Below, in pieces: positions 9,701 to 18,290 of a stretch of DNA of 49,361 bases. The notes beneath the pieces are model-generated. The model ran no database searches. It saw only the letters and a program-made list of their open reading frames with translations, and was not told the origin of the DNA. The position numbers and the translations under genes are program-made. Source of the DNA: Bacillota bacterium. GTDB lineage: Bacteria; Bacillota; Clostridia; Saccharofermentanales; Fastidiosipilaceae. The stretch spans positions 1 to 49,361 of the forward strand of contig JASGUW010000150.1 of assembly GCA_030055235.1 (NCBI GenBank), in the 5' to 3' direction. Numbering within the stretch: position 1 is the stretch's first letter; each line of letters opens with the position of its first letter.

Positions 9701-11204
9701 CCCCGTTGACCAGCGTCAGATTAACGATAGCCTCAGCCGCCTCCATGCCGGCATAGGCGAGTTCAAAGCTCTGCTCCGTGCCATCCGGGAGCCAGGGTGC
9801 GGGCACTGAGAGTTCCCGGACCCGGTAGCGGCCAAGGGGAAGACTGTCGCTTGTGGCGATGCCTTCGCTGTTGCTTTCGATCTCGGCGAGCACGTTGTCG
9901 CCGTCCTCCGGCAGGATGGCGAAGCGGGCCCCGGCAATCGGGATGCCGTCCGGACTTTGCTTGGATACAATCAAACGTCCTGTCTGACGCCGATTCGTGC
10001 GGACGATCCTTTGTTCCTGACCGCTGCTGGCGGCGAGCGTAAAAGCGTAGGGAGTGGAGTCAAGGACATAAGGTGCAGGAACATGGCACTCGACGATCTC
10101 ATAGCTGCCGGGTGCGAACCAGCCGCTCTGGACAGTGCCATCCGCGCCGGTCTCAAGCTGAGCGATCTTTGTGCCATTCTGCCTGAGGTCGAAACTGGCG
10201 CCCTGAATCCGGGATCCGTCATCGCCCTGCTTCTCAATCCGGAAGCGGGCGAGGGGCGGTGCCAGTGTCACGGAACGCGTATCTGTGATGAGCAGCTCCT
10301 GTCCCGGATGGCCGACCAGATCCTGGGTGACGCCGCTGCCGCTGTACCAGCCATAGCGTGCCGGGCTGCGCGAGCTGGTGCCGGCCTTAAAGGTGAAGGT
10401 CTGCTCAGTGGCTGCAGCAGCGATCGGCATGCTCAAGGTCACGCTGGTGCCCGGTCCCCCGCCTGTCGGCGTCGCGGTCGCCGCTGCCGGCAGCTGGATG
10501 CTGAAGCGGTCGAAGCTGCCGTTGACAGTGACGTTTGTCGTTACCCGCTCACCGCTCACGGTCCAGGCCGGAGACTGGGGAGAGAGCTCAAGCTGCCCCG
10601 TGAGCAGAGTCGTGCCGGCTTCGGCGATGCGGTAGAGAGACTTGGCGAATTTGCCGGCGGCGTTGTCCTCATAGCCGTTCATGAGCTCGGCGGCAGTCAT
10701 GGTGTTGGACGTGAAACCGCAGGTGTTCATCCAGGCCCAGATCGCATAACGCGTGGCCTGGATGGAGGCGGACCAGTTGCCGGCTCCGTTGACGTTCGGG
10801 GCACCGGCGTCAAGAAGAGCAACCAGGCCGCGCATGGCTGACGCATTGTTGTTGAGAACATGCTGCCAGCTCTCCCTTGTCGGCCGTGTGTTGGCCCCGT
10901 TCAGGCTCTGGTCGATGCAGTAGAAAATGGTGCCCTTTCCATCCGGCCCTTTTCCGTCTGCGATGCGCAGGTCGGCATTGACCATGGGTGTGGAAGAGCC
11001 TTTAACATAGATTGCGCGATGTACGTCCGCCTCAATGACATGCACCGTCTCCGGCCAGTCTATGGCCAGAGCCAGCTGGGGGAAGAGAAGGCTGAGACCA
11101 AGAAGCAGCGCGCAGACAGCCCTTAGTCTTCTGGTACCGCGTCGTGGGATGGGCGAACGCGGGTCGATCGGGGGAGAATGATCCCTGAGTGTTGGATACG
11201 CCAT
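6651..11204 (-). CDS. Cell-wall adhesin: thioester domain plus eleven Cna-B/SpaA-type repeats
   Basis: A 1517-residue surface protein. A signal peptide with a long basic N-region and the core VCALLLGLSLLFPQLALA ends near residue 48. The head is a thioester domain: Cys96 in FYCID and Gln149 in IQATRYAIW match the Cys-Gln pair that forms a reactive internal thioester for covalent host attachment. From about residue 319 to 1450 I count eleven Cna-B/SpaA-type modules, each with a Lys near its start and a Glu in segments such as YRVRE or YRIEE, as in domains with isopeptide bonds. The C-terminus has LTKTGS (about 1459), a hydrophobic helix and RLRSR, a variant LPxTG sorting signal, then an unusually long 30-residue tail. 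GGAGG precedes the start. No sortase or pilin partner lies in the window. It could also serve as a pilus tip or stalk protein. Confidence 0.9.
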   Translation of the reverse strand: MAYPTLRDHSPPIDPRSPIPRRGTRRLRAVCALLLGLSLLFPQLALAIDWPETVHVIEADVHRAIYVKGSSTPMVNADLRIADGKGPDGKGTIFYCIDQSLNGANTRPTRESWQHVLNNNASAMRGLVALLDAGAPNVNGAGNWSASIQATRYAIWAWMNTCGFTSNTMTAAELMNGYEDNAAGKFAKSLYRIAEAGTTLLTGQLELSPQSPAWTVSGERVTTNVTVNGSFDRFSIQLPAAATATPTGGGPGTSVTLSMPIAAAATEQTFTFKAGTSSRSPARYGWYSGSGVTQDLVGHPGQELLITDTRSVTLAPPLARFRIEKQGDDGSRIQGASFDLRQNGTKIAQLETGADGTVQSGWFAPGSYEIVECHVPAPYVLDSTPYAFTLAASSGQEQRIVRTNRRQTGRLIVSKQSPDGIPIAGARFAILPEDGDNVLAEIESNSEGIATSDSLPLGRYRVRELSVPAPWLPDGTEQSFELAYAGMEAAEAIVNLTLVNGAARGRIRLEKRDQETGARSQGDATLAGAVYRIEDHGGQEVSRLTTDENGVALSPELPLGRYTVIEESPPPGYLLDPTPQSVELSYSNEKTAVVETVCQVRDRVLRGSVQINKSRRKSGGDGDSSLEALGGITFNLTLISDPEQTYKVESDANGIAVWENLPYDDYLLEEETPVWAKPSEPRTVHIPYGDRDGAVEQIDIINESYQARVRVVKVDQETGEAICQAGIRFRIIDLATGEPLRQTVHNPSAQSIEVWESDETGSVTLPEMLPYGQYRIEELSAPDGYVLSEEGLSFKIDETVRDGETVTLSFANRRIQGHIAISKHSRHDGRPLPAVTFVLTNEAGEEVARLVTDANGEATSELLPYGVYQITEAVPAGFIAAESQKTVTVRQDAETVRLELENEPTAVLIKKLDGGSGRALPGAVFRILNEDGEALTLLKEGGIWRPSAGREGTQEAVTDSDGELLIHELPFGSYRLLEANAPAGYCQEYREMAFSVDADSCASLPLLLELANEPTAVRIKKLDSSNGRALAGAVFRVLNEDGEALTFLKEAGVWRPSAAREATQEPVTDTDGELLIYGLPFGSYQLLEANAPAGYCQEKREFAFSVDTDSCASLPLLLEITNEPTAVNIKKCDADSGQALAGAVFKILNEDGESLTFLNEDGIWRPAAAAETAETAETAEAAEELITGSDGDLLIYGLPFGSYQLLEEMPPPGYRREEREFPFTVGTENSSSAALELGISNEALVVELSKQDITNAAGLPGATIRIATEDGTVVFEDITAADGTVRARCLEPGSYVFYEEYAPEGYLLSSDRLPFILHPDGRVESESVILYNRPTELVIRKETDDGEALAGVSFSIQDENDTTLSFRRDENGAWRPVAASRAAELQAHGIEVSSELVSDKDGLIRVLALARGQYRLQEVKTPAGFVAGVPLDFRIDPEMDEGSLSITVSNRRLPPPAALTKTGSGMPSPSERLLGLAFLLLATVLFFRLRSRAARDRAGRQSSPQWPHVPAADPQDR
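7480..8490 (-). repeat. Three near-identical tandem Cna-B modules
   Basis: Modules 7, 8 and 9 of the adhesin are direct repeats of about 320-340 bp. They share long identical stretches, for example around LNEDGEALTFLK, LPFGSYQLLEANAPAGYCQE and DSCASLPLLLE. The other eight modules are clearly diverged. Such identity allows unequal recombination that would lengthen or shorten the stalk. Confidence 0.85.
7662..7700 (-). repeat. In-frame 9-bp microsatellite in the adhesin
   Basis: Four copies of a 9-bp unit (GTTTCCGCA on the plus strand) encode Ala-Glu-Thr repeats inside module 9. Copy-number change would alter length by three residues without a frameshift, so this is length variation, not an on-off switch. 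Confidence 0.8.
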
Positions 11205-11228
11205 GAAAGAACCTCCGCTCTAGTTGAA

Positions 11229-11251
11229 GCGACAGGCAGGCTGCCTGCCGC
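11229..11251 (-). promoter_or_regulatory. Stable hairpin in the adhesin 5' leader
   Basis: GCGACAGGCA (11229-11238) pairs with TGCCTGCCGC (11242-11251) with one G-U wobble and a three-base loop. It lies about 15 bases upstream of the Shine-Dalgarno sequence. It could stabilise the mRNA or modulate translation; there is no T-run, so it is not a terminator. Confidence 0.5.
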
Positions 11252-11483
11252 GGTTGGGGAGTTTCATTTTCCGTGCGTTCGTCACTCCTGGGGTGGGCTA
11301 AAAACCGCCCTCTTCCGCGTCAGGCTGCTGTAATCCGCCCCAGTCAGGGCCCCGGCAGGCGAAAATAGGCGCTTTCTTCAAGGAGCCTGCATCGTTTGTG
11401 AATTCGTATGAAGGGGCGCTGAGTCAAACTGCTAACTGCGCGGCTCAGATAGGTGTCGCAGCTGCAGGAGGTCACAGCTGGCT

Positions 11484-11573
11484 CAGCTTTTTCGTTCCTG
11501 CCCCGGTTTTGGGGCACCAGCGCAATTTTTGTCCAGCCCCTGATCAAATTCCTCGATATTGCCCCGAAGCCAG
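11484..11573 (+). repeat. Solitary family A hairpin repeat
   Basis: The hairpin TGCCCC (11499-11504) with GGGGCA (11511-11516) is flanked by TTTTTCGTTCC and CCAGCGCAATTTTTGTCCA. The right side continues into CGATATTGCCCC, matching the right-hand end of the large array near 43342-43436. The remainder of the 11252-12098 interval, apart from the family C repeats, shows no gene I can support. Confidence 0.85.
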
Positions 11574-11850
11574 CACGAAACTTAAAAAATCAGCCATACA
11601 AGAATAAAGAGGAGATCCCTCAACGCGCAAGGTATTGTGAATGCACATTAGACATGGTTTCGTACTGCATTAATAATCATGGCGCAGCAGGTGTCACCAG
11701 CCCGATTATGAACCGCTTACTCAGATAGAAAGGCGCAGCTGTGAAGAAAAAGCACCTCTTGTAAGCAAAGCACTTGAACGCGCTGGCAGCTTAGGCGCTG
11801 TTCAGAGAAACTAGCTGTGAGGTTCCAGTACCTCTAATCTACTCGATTTG

Positions 11851-11985
11851 CTAACTTTTGGAGTTGTGTCACCTTCTGCTGACACAACTCGCTTTTTTGC
11901 CAAAATCGAGGGTGGATTTGTCAACTTTTGGAGTTGTGTCACCTTCTGCTGACACAACTCGACTTTTTGTCAATTTCGGAGGCTC
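11851..11985 (+). repeat. Hairpin repeat array, family C (two copies)
   Basis: Two copies of a 70-bp unit. In each, GAGTTGTGTCA pairs perfectly over 11 bp with TGACACAACTC (11861-11871 with 11880-11890, and 11931-11941 with 11950-11960). Both are followed by a T-run (GCTTTTTTG and GACTTTTTG). The flanks CTAACTTTTG or TCAACTTTTG and AAAATCGAGGGTGGATTTG are conserved. The T-run faces rightward while both neighbouring genes run leftward, so these copies are not terminators of adjacent genes. Confidence 0.9.
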
Positions 11986-12089
11986 TTCAGATTCAGATCG
12001 CTTCGCCGGGCGCGACAAAACTACCAGAAGTACAAATTGACTTTTTCGTTTAAAGGAATCAAATAGGAGACCTCTCATCGCCCGTCCTG

Positions 12090-12131
12090 TAAAACAATGA
12101 CGTCCAGAAAGTCATAGACTTCCTGGACGTC
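12090..12131 (-). terminator. Intrinsic terminator of the three-gene PFOR operon
   Basis: GACGTCCAGAAAGTC (12099-12113) pairs with GACTTCCTGGACGTC (12117-12131), 15 bp with one mismatch and a three-base loop. On the minus strand it is followed by ATTGTTTT. It lies about 140 bp after the stop of the oxidoreductase gene. Confidence 0.75.
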
Positions 12132-12268
12132 TCATTTGCGCACAAAAGTCGCTTGTGGCTGTCAGTCGACAATTACAACTTGCAATCTGCTTACGAGAAA
12201 ATCACTGCCGGCCCACAAAGCTGCTGCAAAGCTGCTGCAAAAGCGTAGCAGGCTGTCAGCAGCAAACC

Positions 12269-15200
12269 CTACTCATCACAATTCGCCAGCGTCTGCATAT
12301 CCTCCAGCCGCTTGTATTTTCTGTACCTCTCGATGGCAGCGCGTCGACCTTCTTCAAAGAGGACTTCCGCCCTGTCGGGGAAGGTTCTGACCAGAGAGGC
12401 ATAGCGGGTCTCACCTTTCAGGAATTCTTCATAGCTCATGGAAGGCTCTTTGGAGTCGAGGGTCAGGGGAGTCTCGGGATTCGCCGGATTGTAGCGGTAG
12501 AGCAGCCAGTAGCCGGCCTCCACAGCCCGCTTCATCTCTGTCTGGACCTTGTCCATGCCCAGACGAATGCCGTGGGCAATACAGGGAGCATAGGCGATCA
12601 CGACAGAGGGTCCCTTCCAGGCCATGGCTTCCTGCAGAGCTTTCAGAACCTGGCTGTTGTCTGCGCCCATCGCCACCTGAGCCACATAGACATTGCCATA
12701 GGTCATGAGCATGGCACCCAGGTCCTTTTTATGGCTGGCTTTGCCGGAGGAGGCAAACTGCGCCACGGCTCCGATGGGAGTGGCCTTGGAGCTTTGGCCG
12801 CCGGTATTGGAATAGACCTCGGTATCTACAACAAAGACGTTGACATCTGCGCCGCTGGCCACCACATGGTCCAGACCGCCAAAGCCGATATCGTAGGCCC
12901 AACCATCTCCGCCGAACATCCAGAAGGTCTTTTTAGCCAGATGCTCACTGTCCGCCAGAATAGCCTTTGACTGGTCAGAGCCATCCTCTTTCAGGGCTTC
13001 GATCAGTTTCCCGCTGGCAGACTGGGAAGCTTCGAAGTCATCATAGGTATCCAGCCAGTTCCGTGCGGCTTCTTTCAGGGAAGCATTCTCCGTGGCTGAC
13101 ATAAGATTTTGGACCCGGGCCTTGAGACTTTCTCTCTGATGGTTGACGGAAAGGGCCATGCCCAGACTGAACTCCGCATTGTTTTCAAAGAGGCTGTTGG
13201 ACCAGGCCGGGCCATGACCTTTCTCATTGACGGTATAGGGGATACCGGGCATGGGAGATCCCCAGGCCTGGCTGCAGCCGGTGGCATTGGCCCAATAGAC
13301 CCGGTCACCGAATAACTGGGTCATGAGCTTGGCGTAGGGGGTTTCCCCACAGCCGGCACAGGCGGCTGAGAATTCCAGAAGCGGCTTGCGGAACTGGCTG
13401 CCCTTGACGGTCAAGGGACTGAAGAGATCTCCCTTGTCAGACAGAGTTTGAGCGTAAGACCACGGGATCAACATATCTTCATTCAAGTCCGCCGGCACCA
13501 GTTCAATGGCCTTGTTTTTAGCCGGACAGACATGGACACAGCTGCCACAGCCGGTGCAGTCATAGGCAGAGACCTGCAGGCTGTATTCCAGGCCCCTGGC
13601 CGCAGATCCTGTGGCCGGGATGGTCTGAAAGCCTTCAGGAGCCCTTTCCACTTCTTCTTTGTTCAGCAGATAGGGGCGGATACAGGCATGGGGACAGACA
13701 TAGGAACACCTGTTGCACTGGATGCAGTTCTCCGCTATCCACCTGGGAATGCGGGCAGCAATTCCGCGTTTTTCATAGGCGGTCATGCCCATTTCAAAGG
13801 CCCCGTCCTCATAGCCAATGAAGGCACTGGTGGGCATGCTGTCACCTTTTTGCCTGTTGATGGGGATCAGGAAGTCCCTAACCACCTGGGGAAGTCCGGG
13901 ATCCGGGGCTTCCTTCGCATCAGAGCACTCCAGCCAGGTCCTGGGGACATCCACTTTCTTGACGCCTTTGATGCCGGCGTCAATGGCTGCCAGGTTGCGG
14001 TTGACGATGAGGTCGCCTTTTGCGAAGTAGGTAGCCCTTACGGCCGCCTTCAGTTTCTCCGCCGCCTCATCCAGGGGCAGGACCTTGAAGAGGGAGAAGA
14101 AGGCAGCCTGCAGGACCGTATTGGTAAAGCCGCCCAGACCCAGGGCGATGGCAATTTCTGTTGCGTCGATGATATAGACCTGGATGTCCTTCAACGCCAG
14201 CTGGCGCTTGACAGGGTCGGGCAGTTTGCTTTCCAGTTCCTCAGGAGCCCAGCTGCAGTTCAGGAGCAGGGTGCCGCCGGGGACGATTTCATCCACGATG
14301 TCATAGGTTTCGATATAGCGCTGGTTGTGGCAGGCTAAAAAATCAGCCTGCTTAACATAGTAGGAGCCGCGGATAGGCCGGGCACTGAACTTTAAATGGG
14401 ACTTGGTGACGCCAAAGGACTTCTTGGCATCGTATTCAAAATACGCCTGGGCATAGAGGTCGGTGGTCTCGTTGACGATTTGTACGGTGTTCCTGTTGGC
14501 TCCCACCGTCCCGTCTCCGCCCAGTCCCCAGAACTTGCAGGAGACCAGATCCGAATTGCCGATTTTTTCCGTCAGGTCGTACGCCAGCGAAGACTGGTTA
14601 ATATCATCAGTAATTCCGATGGTAAAGCTGTTTTTAGCCTGATCTGTCTTAAGGTTTTCAAAGACGGCCAGGATCTGGGAAGGATCGGTATCCTTGGAGC
14701 CCAGACCATACCTGCCACCCACCACGCTAATCTCCGGTCTGGTCCGGTAGAGAACAGAGCAGACATCCTGATAGAGGGGCTCTCCGGCTGATCCCATTTC
14801 CTTGCAGCGGTCCAGGACTCCGATGCGCCTGCAGGTGTCCGGAAGAGCAGCCAGGAAATGTTCCATGGAAAAGGGCCTGAAGAGGTGGACCTGGATAAAG
14901 CCCACTTTCTGGCCTCTTTCATTCAGGTAGTCTACTGCTTCCTTGATGGTTCCACTGACGGAACCCATGGCCACGATGACCCGGTCCGCTTCTTCATGGC
15001 CGTAATAATTGAAGAGGCGGTAGCTCCGTCCCGTGTAGGCACTGATGGCATCCATGTAGTCCTGGACGATGCCCGGCAGGCGGTCATAGAAGGGCTGGTT
15101 GGCTTCCCGGACCTGAAAGTAGATGTCCGGGTTTTGCACGGTGGCCCTGAGCCTGGGTCGTTCAGGGTTTAAGCTCTGGGCCCGAAAGGCTGCCAGAGCT

Positions 15201-15793
15201 TCCTTGTCTAAAAGACTCTGGAGGAATTCATCTTCAGGCCTTTCGATCTTGGCCAGTTCATGGGACGTCCGGAAACCGTCAAAGAAGTGAAGAAAAGGAA
15301 TGCGGGCCTTGATGGCAGCCAGGTGGGCGATGGGGGCCAGGTCAGCAATCTCCTGGCCGCTTCCCGTGGACAACATGGCGAAGCCGGTCTGCCGGCAGTT
15401 CATGACGTCGGAATGGTCGCCGAAGATGCTGAGCGCATGCGTTCCCACAGCTCGTGCGGCCACATGGAGGACGCCCGGCAGCCTCTCTCCGGAAATCCTG
15501 TGCATAACCGGGATCATCAGGAGCAGGCCCTGGCTGGATGTAAAGGAGCTTGCCAGAGCTCCGGTTTGCAGGGCCCCATGGACGGCGGAAATGGCTCCTG
15601 CCTCAGACTGCATTTCCACCAAAGTCACTTCGCGACCCAGGAAATTCTTCCGTCCCCTGGCCGCCCAGGCGTCCGTATGCTCCGCCATGGGGGAGGAAGG
15701 GGTGATGGGATAGATCGCTGCGATTTCTGTAAAGCCATAGGCCATGTCCGCAGCAATCTCATTGCCGTCCATGGTGACGATGGGTTTAGTCAT
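12269..15793 (-). CDS. nifJ: Pyruvate:ferredoxin (flavodoxin) oxidoreductase
   Basis: The 1174-residue single-chain enzyme oxidatively decarboxylates pyruvate, or a related 2-oxoacid, to the acyl-CoA and reduces ferredoxin. Visible in order are the N-terminal PIVTMDGNEIAADMAYGF domain with YPITPSSPMAE, two ferredoxin-type [4Fe-4S] motifs (CIQCNRCSYVCPHAC near 690 and CTGCGSCVHVCP near 744), the cluster-binding CAGCGETPY segment, and the thiamine-diphosphate segment GDGWAYDIGFGG (about 958) with NTGGQSSKATP. Length is normal for the family. AAGGAG lies seven bases before the ATG, inside the end of the upstream gene, with an 8-bp overlap, so translation is probably coupled. It is the last gene of a three-gene operon whose other members point to a less ordinary role than central pyruvate oxidation. 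Arg codons AGG and AGA are commoner here than in the aro genes. Confidence 0.95.
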   Translation of the reverse strand: MTKPIVTMDGNEIAADMAYGFTEIAAIYPITPSSPMAEHTDAWAARGRKNFLGREVTLVEMQSEAGAISAVHGALQTGALASSFTSSQGLLLMIPVMHRISGERLPGVLHVAARAVGTHALSIFGDHSDVMNCRQTGFAMLSTGSGQEIADLAPIAHLAAIKARIPFLHFFDGFRTSHELAKIERPEDEFLQSLLDKEALAAFRAQSLNPERPRLRATVQNPDIYFQVREANQPFYDRLPGIVQDYMDAISAYTGRSYRLFNYYGHEEADRVIVAMGSVSGTIKEAVDYLNERGQKVGFIQVHLFRPFSMEHFLAALPDTCRRIGVLDRCKEMGSAGEPLYQDVCSVLYRTRPEISVVGGRYGLGSKDTDPSQILAVFENLKTDQAKNSFTIGITDDINQSSLAYDLTEKIGNSDLVSCKFWGLGGDGTVGANRNTVQIVNETTDLYAQAYFEYDAKKSFGVTKSHLKFSARPIRGSYYVKQADFLACHNQRYIETYDIVDEIVPGGTLLLNCSWAPEELESKLPDPVKRQLALKDIQVYIIDATEIAIALGLGGFTNTVLQAAFFSLFKVLPLDEAAEKLKAAVRATYFAKGDLIVNRNLAAIDAGIKGVKKVDVPRTWLECSDAKEAPDPGLPQVVRDFLIPINRQKGDSMPTSAFIGYEDGAFEMGMTAYEKRGIAARIPRWIAENCIQCNRCSYVCPHACIRPYLLNKEEVERAPEGFQTIPATGSAARGLEYSLQVSAYDCTGCGSCVHVCPAKNKAIELVPADLNEDMLIPWSYAQTLSDKGDLFSPLTVKGSQFRKPLLEFSAACAGCGETPYAKLMTQLFGDRVYWANATGCSQAWGSPMPGIPYTVNEKGHGPAWSNSLFENNAEFSLGMALSVNHQRESLKARVQNLMSATENASLKEAARNWLDTYDDFEASQSASGKLIEALKEDGSDQSKAILADSEHLAKKTFWMFGGDGWAYDIGFGGLDHVVASGADVNVFVVDTEVYSNTGGQSSKATPIGAVAQFASSGKASHKKDLGAMLMTYGNVYVAQVAMGADNSQVLKALQEAMAWKGPSVVIAYAPCIAHGIRLGMDKVQTEMKRAVEAGYWLLYRYNPANPETPLTLDSKEPSMSYEEFLKGETRYASLVRTFPDRAEVLFEEGRRAAIERYRKYKRLEDMQTLANCDE

Positions 15794-18290
15794 TGGGTTC
15801 TCCTTTAGCGGCTTTCAAATACGCTTCGGCATTTTCACGCATCTTGTATTTCATGATTTTGCCGGCGGCATTCATGGGGAAGCTGTCGATAAAGACCACG
15901 TGCCTGGGCACCTTGTGGCGCGACAAACTGGAGGCAATATAGTCCTTCATCTCCCTTTCCGTCATGCTTTCCCCATCCTTGAGGATGACGCAGGCCATGA
16001 CTTCTTCCCCATATCTTTGACTGGGTATGCCGATCACCTGAACGTCCCGGACCTTGTCATGGGTGTAGATAAACTCCTCGATTTCCTTGGGATAAATATT
16101 CTCTCCACCCCTGATAATCATGTCCTTGAGCCTGCCGGTAATGACGTAATACCCTTCCGGTGTCCTTTGCGCCAGGTCGCCGGAGTGGAGCCAGCCGTCC
16201 TGGTCGATGGCTTCCTTGGTCTCTCTGGGCATCTTGTAGTAGCCCTTCATGACGTTGTAGCCTCTGGCACAGAATTCCCCGTCGGCACCGGCCCCCAGCT
16301 CTTCTCCGGTCTCCGGGTCTACGATTTTGCATTCAATATGGGGGAAGGGATAGCCCACGGTCTGGGCACGCATATCCAGAGGATCCTGCCAGGCGCTCAT
16401 GGTGTTGCCAGGCGAAGTCTCCGTCTGACCATAGACGCTGACGATGCCCCGCATGGACATGCCTTCCGGGTGGGGCTGGGCTGCCCGACGCATCAGTTCG
16501 GCAGGACAGCCAGATCCGGCCATAATGCCGGTCCGCATATAGGAGAAGTCAGTCCTGGCAAAGTCGGGATGGTTGAACATGGCAATGAACATGGTGGGAA
16601 CGCCGTTCATGGCCGTAATCCGCTCCAGATTGACGCAGGCCAGGGAGGCCTTGGCCGAAAAATAGGGCAGGGGGCACATGGTAGCCCCATGGGTCATGGA
16701 TGCTGTCATGGTCAGGACCATGCCAAAGCAGTGGAACATCGGCACATGGATCAGCATGCGGTCTGCTGTGGACAGGCCCATGCGGTCGCCAATGGCCTTG
16801 CCGTTGTTGACGATGTTGTAGTGGGTCAGCATGACCCCCTTGGGAAAACCGGTGGTTCCGGACGTGTACTGCATGTTGCAGACGTCGTCCACCTTGACAG
16901 CAGCAGCCAGACTGTGAACGTCTTTCAGAGGAACCCTGTCAGCCCGGCCCATGGCCTCGGCAAAGGTCAAACAGCCCTTCATGCGGAAACCGACCGTAAT
17001 GACATTTCTCAGGAAGGGGAGCCTTTTGGCATGGAGGGATTCACCGGCTACCGTATTTTCCAGCTCAGGACAAAGTTCCTGGATCGCCTTCGCATAGTTG
17101 GAATCCAGAGCGGATTCAATGGTTACCAGCGTATGTGTGTCCGACTGCCTGAGCAGATATTCGATCTCATGGATTTTATAGGCGGTGTTGACGGTGACCA
17201 GGACGGCACCGATTTTGACCGTGGCCCAGAAGGTGATAAACCACTCCGGCAGGTTTGTCGCCCAGATGGCCACCTTGCTGCCCGGTTGAACGCCCAGAGA
17301 CAGCAGGGCACGGGCAAAGGTATCCACGTCATCACGGAATTCCGAATAGGTTCGGGTGTAGTCCAGTGTGGTGTACTTAAAGGCGTACTGGTCAGGAAAC
17401 TCTTCCACGACCCGGTCCAGCATCTGAGAGAAGGTCGTATCGATGAGAATATCCGGCTCCCAGATGTACTGGCCAGTGTGGTCAAAGTTATAGTAGAGCT
17501 CTTTCTTCCGGCTTTTGGGGCTTTGAAAGCGCTTCATATAGTTGACAAAGTGGGGCAGGATGATCTCGTGGTCCTGGAGGTCTTCCATCCAGACCGGTTT
17601 CCATTCCAGAGAGATAAAGCCTCCGTAATTAATGGAATAGAGGGCATTGATCATCTCAGCCACCGGCAGAGTTCCCTCACCGATCAGGTTATAGGTATCC
17701 GCATCGTCTGAGTCTCTCAGATGAACATGGCGGACATAGGCCCCCAGATTTTTGATGGTCTCCGCCGGATCTTCGTGAAAACTGCGGTAGGGGTGGTGCA
17801 TATCCCACAGGACGGCGAGCTCATCGCAGGCGAAGGTGTTGAGCAGGTCCCGCAGGCGGGCCGTGTCTCCATAGATCCCGCAGGTTTTGACCAGCAGGAT
17901 AATGCCTTTGTCTGCCGCATAGGGAAGGAGGGCCTCCAAGTTTTTATGAACCTGATCCGGATTTTCTTTCAGGGCCGCCACCGCTACATAAGGGACTTCC
18001 ATGGCCTGGGCTGTATCCATGAGAAAGCGAACCTGCTTCAGGGTTTCGGGATCTTCCTGGGAAAGATCACAGTAACTGTCAAAGCAGGAAATGCTTAATT
18101 TGTTGTCGAAAAGCGAGCGCCTGGTTCCGATCCGGTTAGACTGGTGGAAAGGGCCGGTGAGTTCATATAAAGCAGGATTCTTATGCAGGCTGTAGATTTC
18201 CAGACCCTGAAAGCGCATCTGCAGGGCAGCATCTACCCACTCATCCCAGCCTAAATGGTCCCATCCACGGGTTGAAAAAGACAGTTTCAT
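15786..18290 (-). CDS. Fusion of sugar isomerase-like TIM barrel and AMP-forming acyl-CoA synthetase
   Basis: The 834-residue product has two parts. Residues 1-270 resemble sugar-phosphate isomerase/epimerase (AP-endonuclease-2-like) TIM barrels, and possible metal ligands are visible in GLEIY, LWDMHHPY, RHVHLRDSD and FISLEWKP. Residues about 285-830 are an ANL-superfamily synthetase: P-loop YTSGTTGFPKGV near 474, HSGDLA, GRLKDMIIRGGENIYP, and AAGKIMKYKM with the catalytic Lys. Both halves keep their key residues, so both are probably active. The ATG overlaps the upstream stop codon by one base (TGATG), with AGAGGTG just before it, and the gene overlaps the next by 8 bp. The acyl substrate is unknown. 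The fusion, between a degenerate isopropylmalate-synthase homologue and PFOR, suggests a dedicated pathway ending in or consuming an acyl-CoA. Confidence 0.88.
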   Translation of the reverse strand: MKLSFSTRGWDHLGWDEWVDAALQMRFQGLEIYSLHKNPALYELTGPFHQSNRIGTRRSLFDNKLSISCFDSYCDLSQEDPETLKQVRFLMDTAQAMEVPYVAVAALKENPDQVHKNLEALLPYAADKGIILLVKTCGIYGDTARLRDLLNTFACDELAVLWDMHHPYRSFHEDPAETIKNLGAYVRHVHLRDSDDADTYNLIGEGTLPVAEMINALYSINYGGFISLEWKPVWMEDLQDHEIILPHFVNYMKRFQSPKSRKKELYYNFDHTGQYIWEPDILIDTTFSQMLDRVVEEFPDQYAFKYTTLDYTRTYSEFRDDVDTFARALLSLGVQPGSKVAIWATNLPEWFITFWATVKIGAVLVTVNTAYKIHEIEYLLRQSDTHTLVTIESALDSNYAKAIQELCPELENTVAGESLHAKRLPFLRNVITVGFRMKGCLTFAEAMGRADRVPLKDVHSLAAAVKVDDVCNMQYTSGTTGFPKGVMLTHYNIVNNGKAIGDRMGLSTADRMLIHVPMFHCFGMVLTMTASMTHGATMCPLPYFSAKASLACVNLERITAMNGVPTMFIAMFNHPDFARTDFSYMRTGIMAGSGCPAELMRRAAQPHPEGMSMRGIVSVYGQTETSPGNTMSAWQDPLDMRAQTVGYPFPHIECKIVDPETGEELGAGADGEFCARGYNVMKGYYKMPRETKEAIDQDGWLHSGDLAQRTPEGYYVITGRLKDMIIRGGENIYPKEIEEFIYTHDKVRDVQVIGIPSQRYGEEVMACVILKDGESMTEREMKDYIASSLSRHKVPRHVVFIDSFPMNAAGKIMKYKMRENAEAYLKAAKGEPND

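Noticed and set aside
15744-17711. 655-codon open frame antisense to the acyl-CoA synthetase fusion
   Set aside because: It is a shadow of a real gene with clear motifs; the translated product has no family resemblance and no ribosome site.
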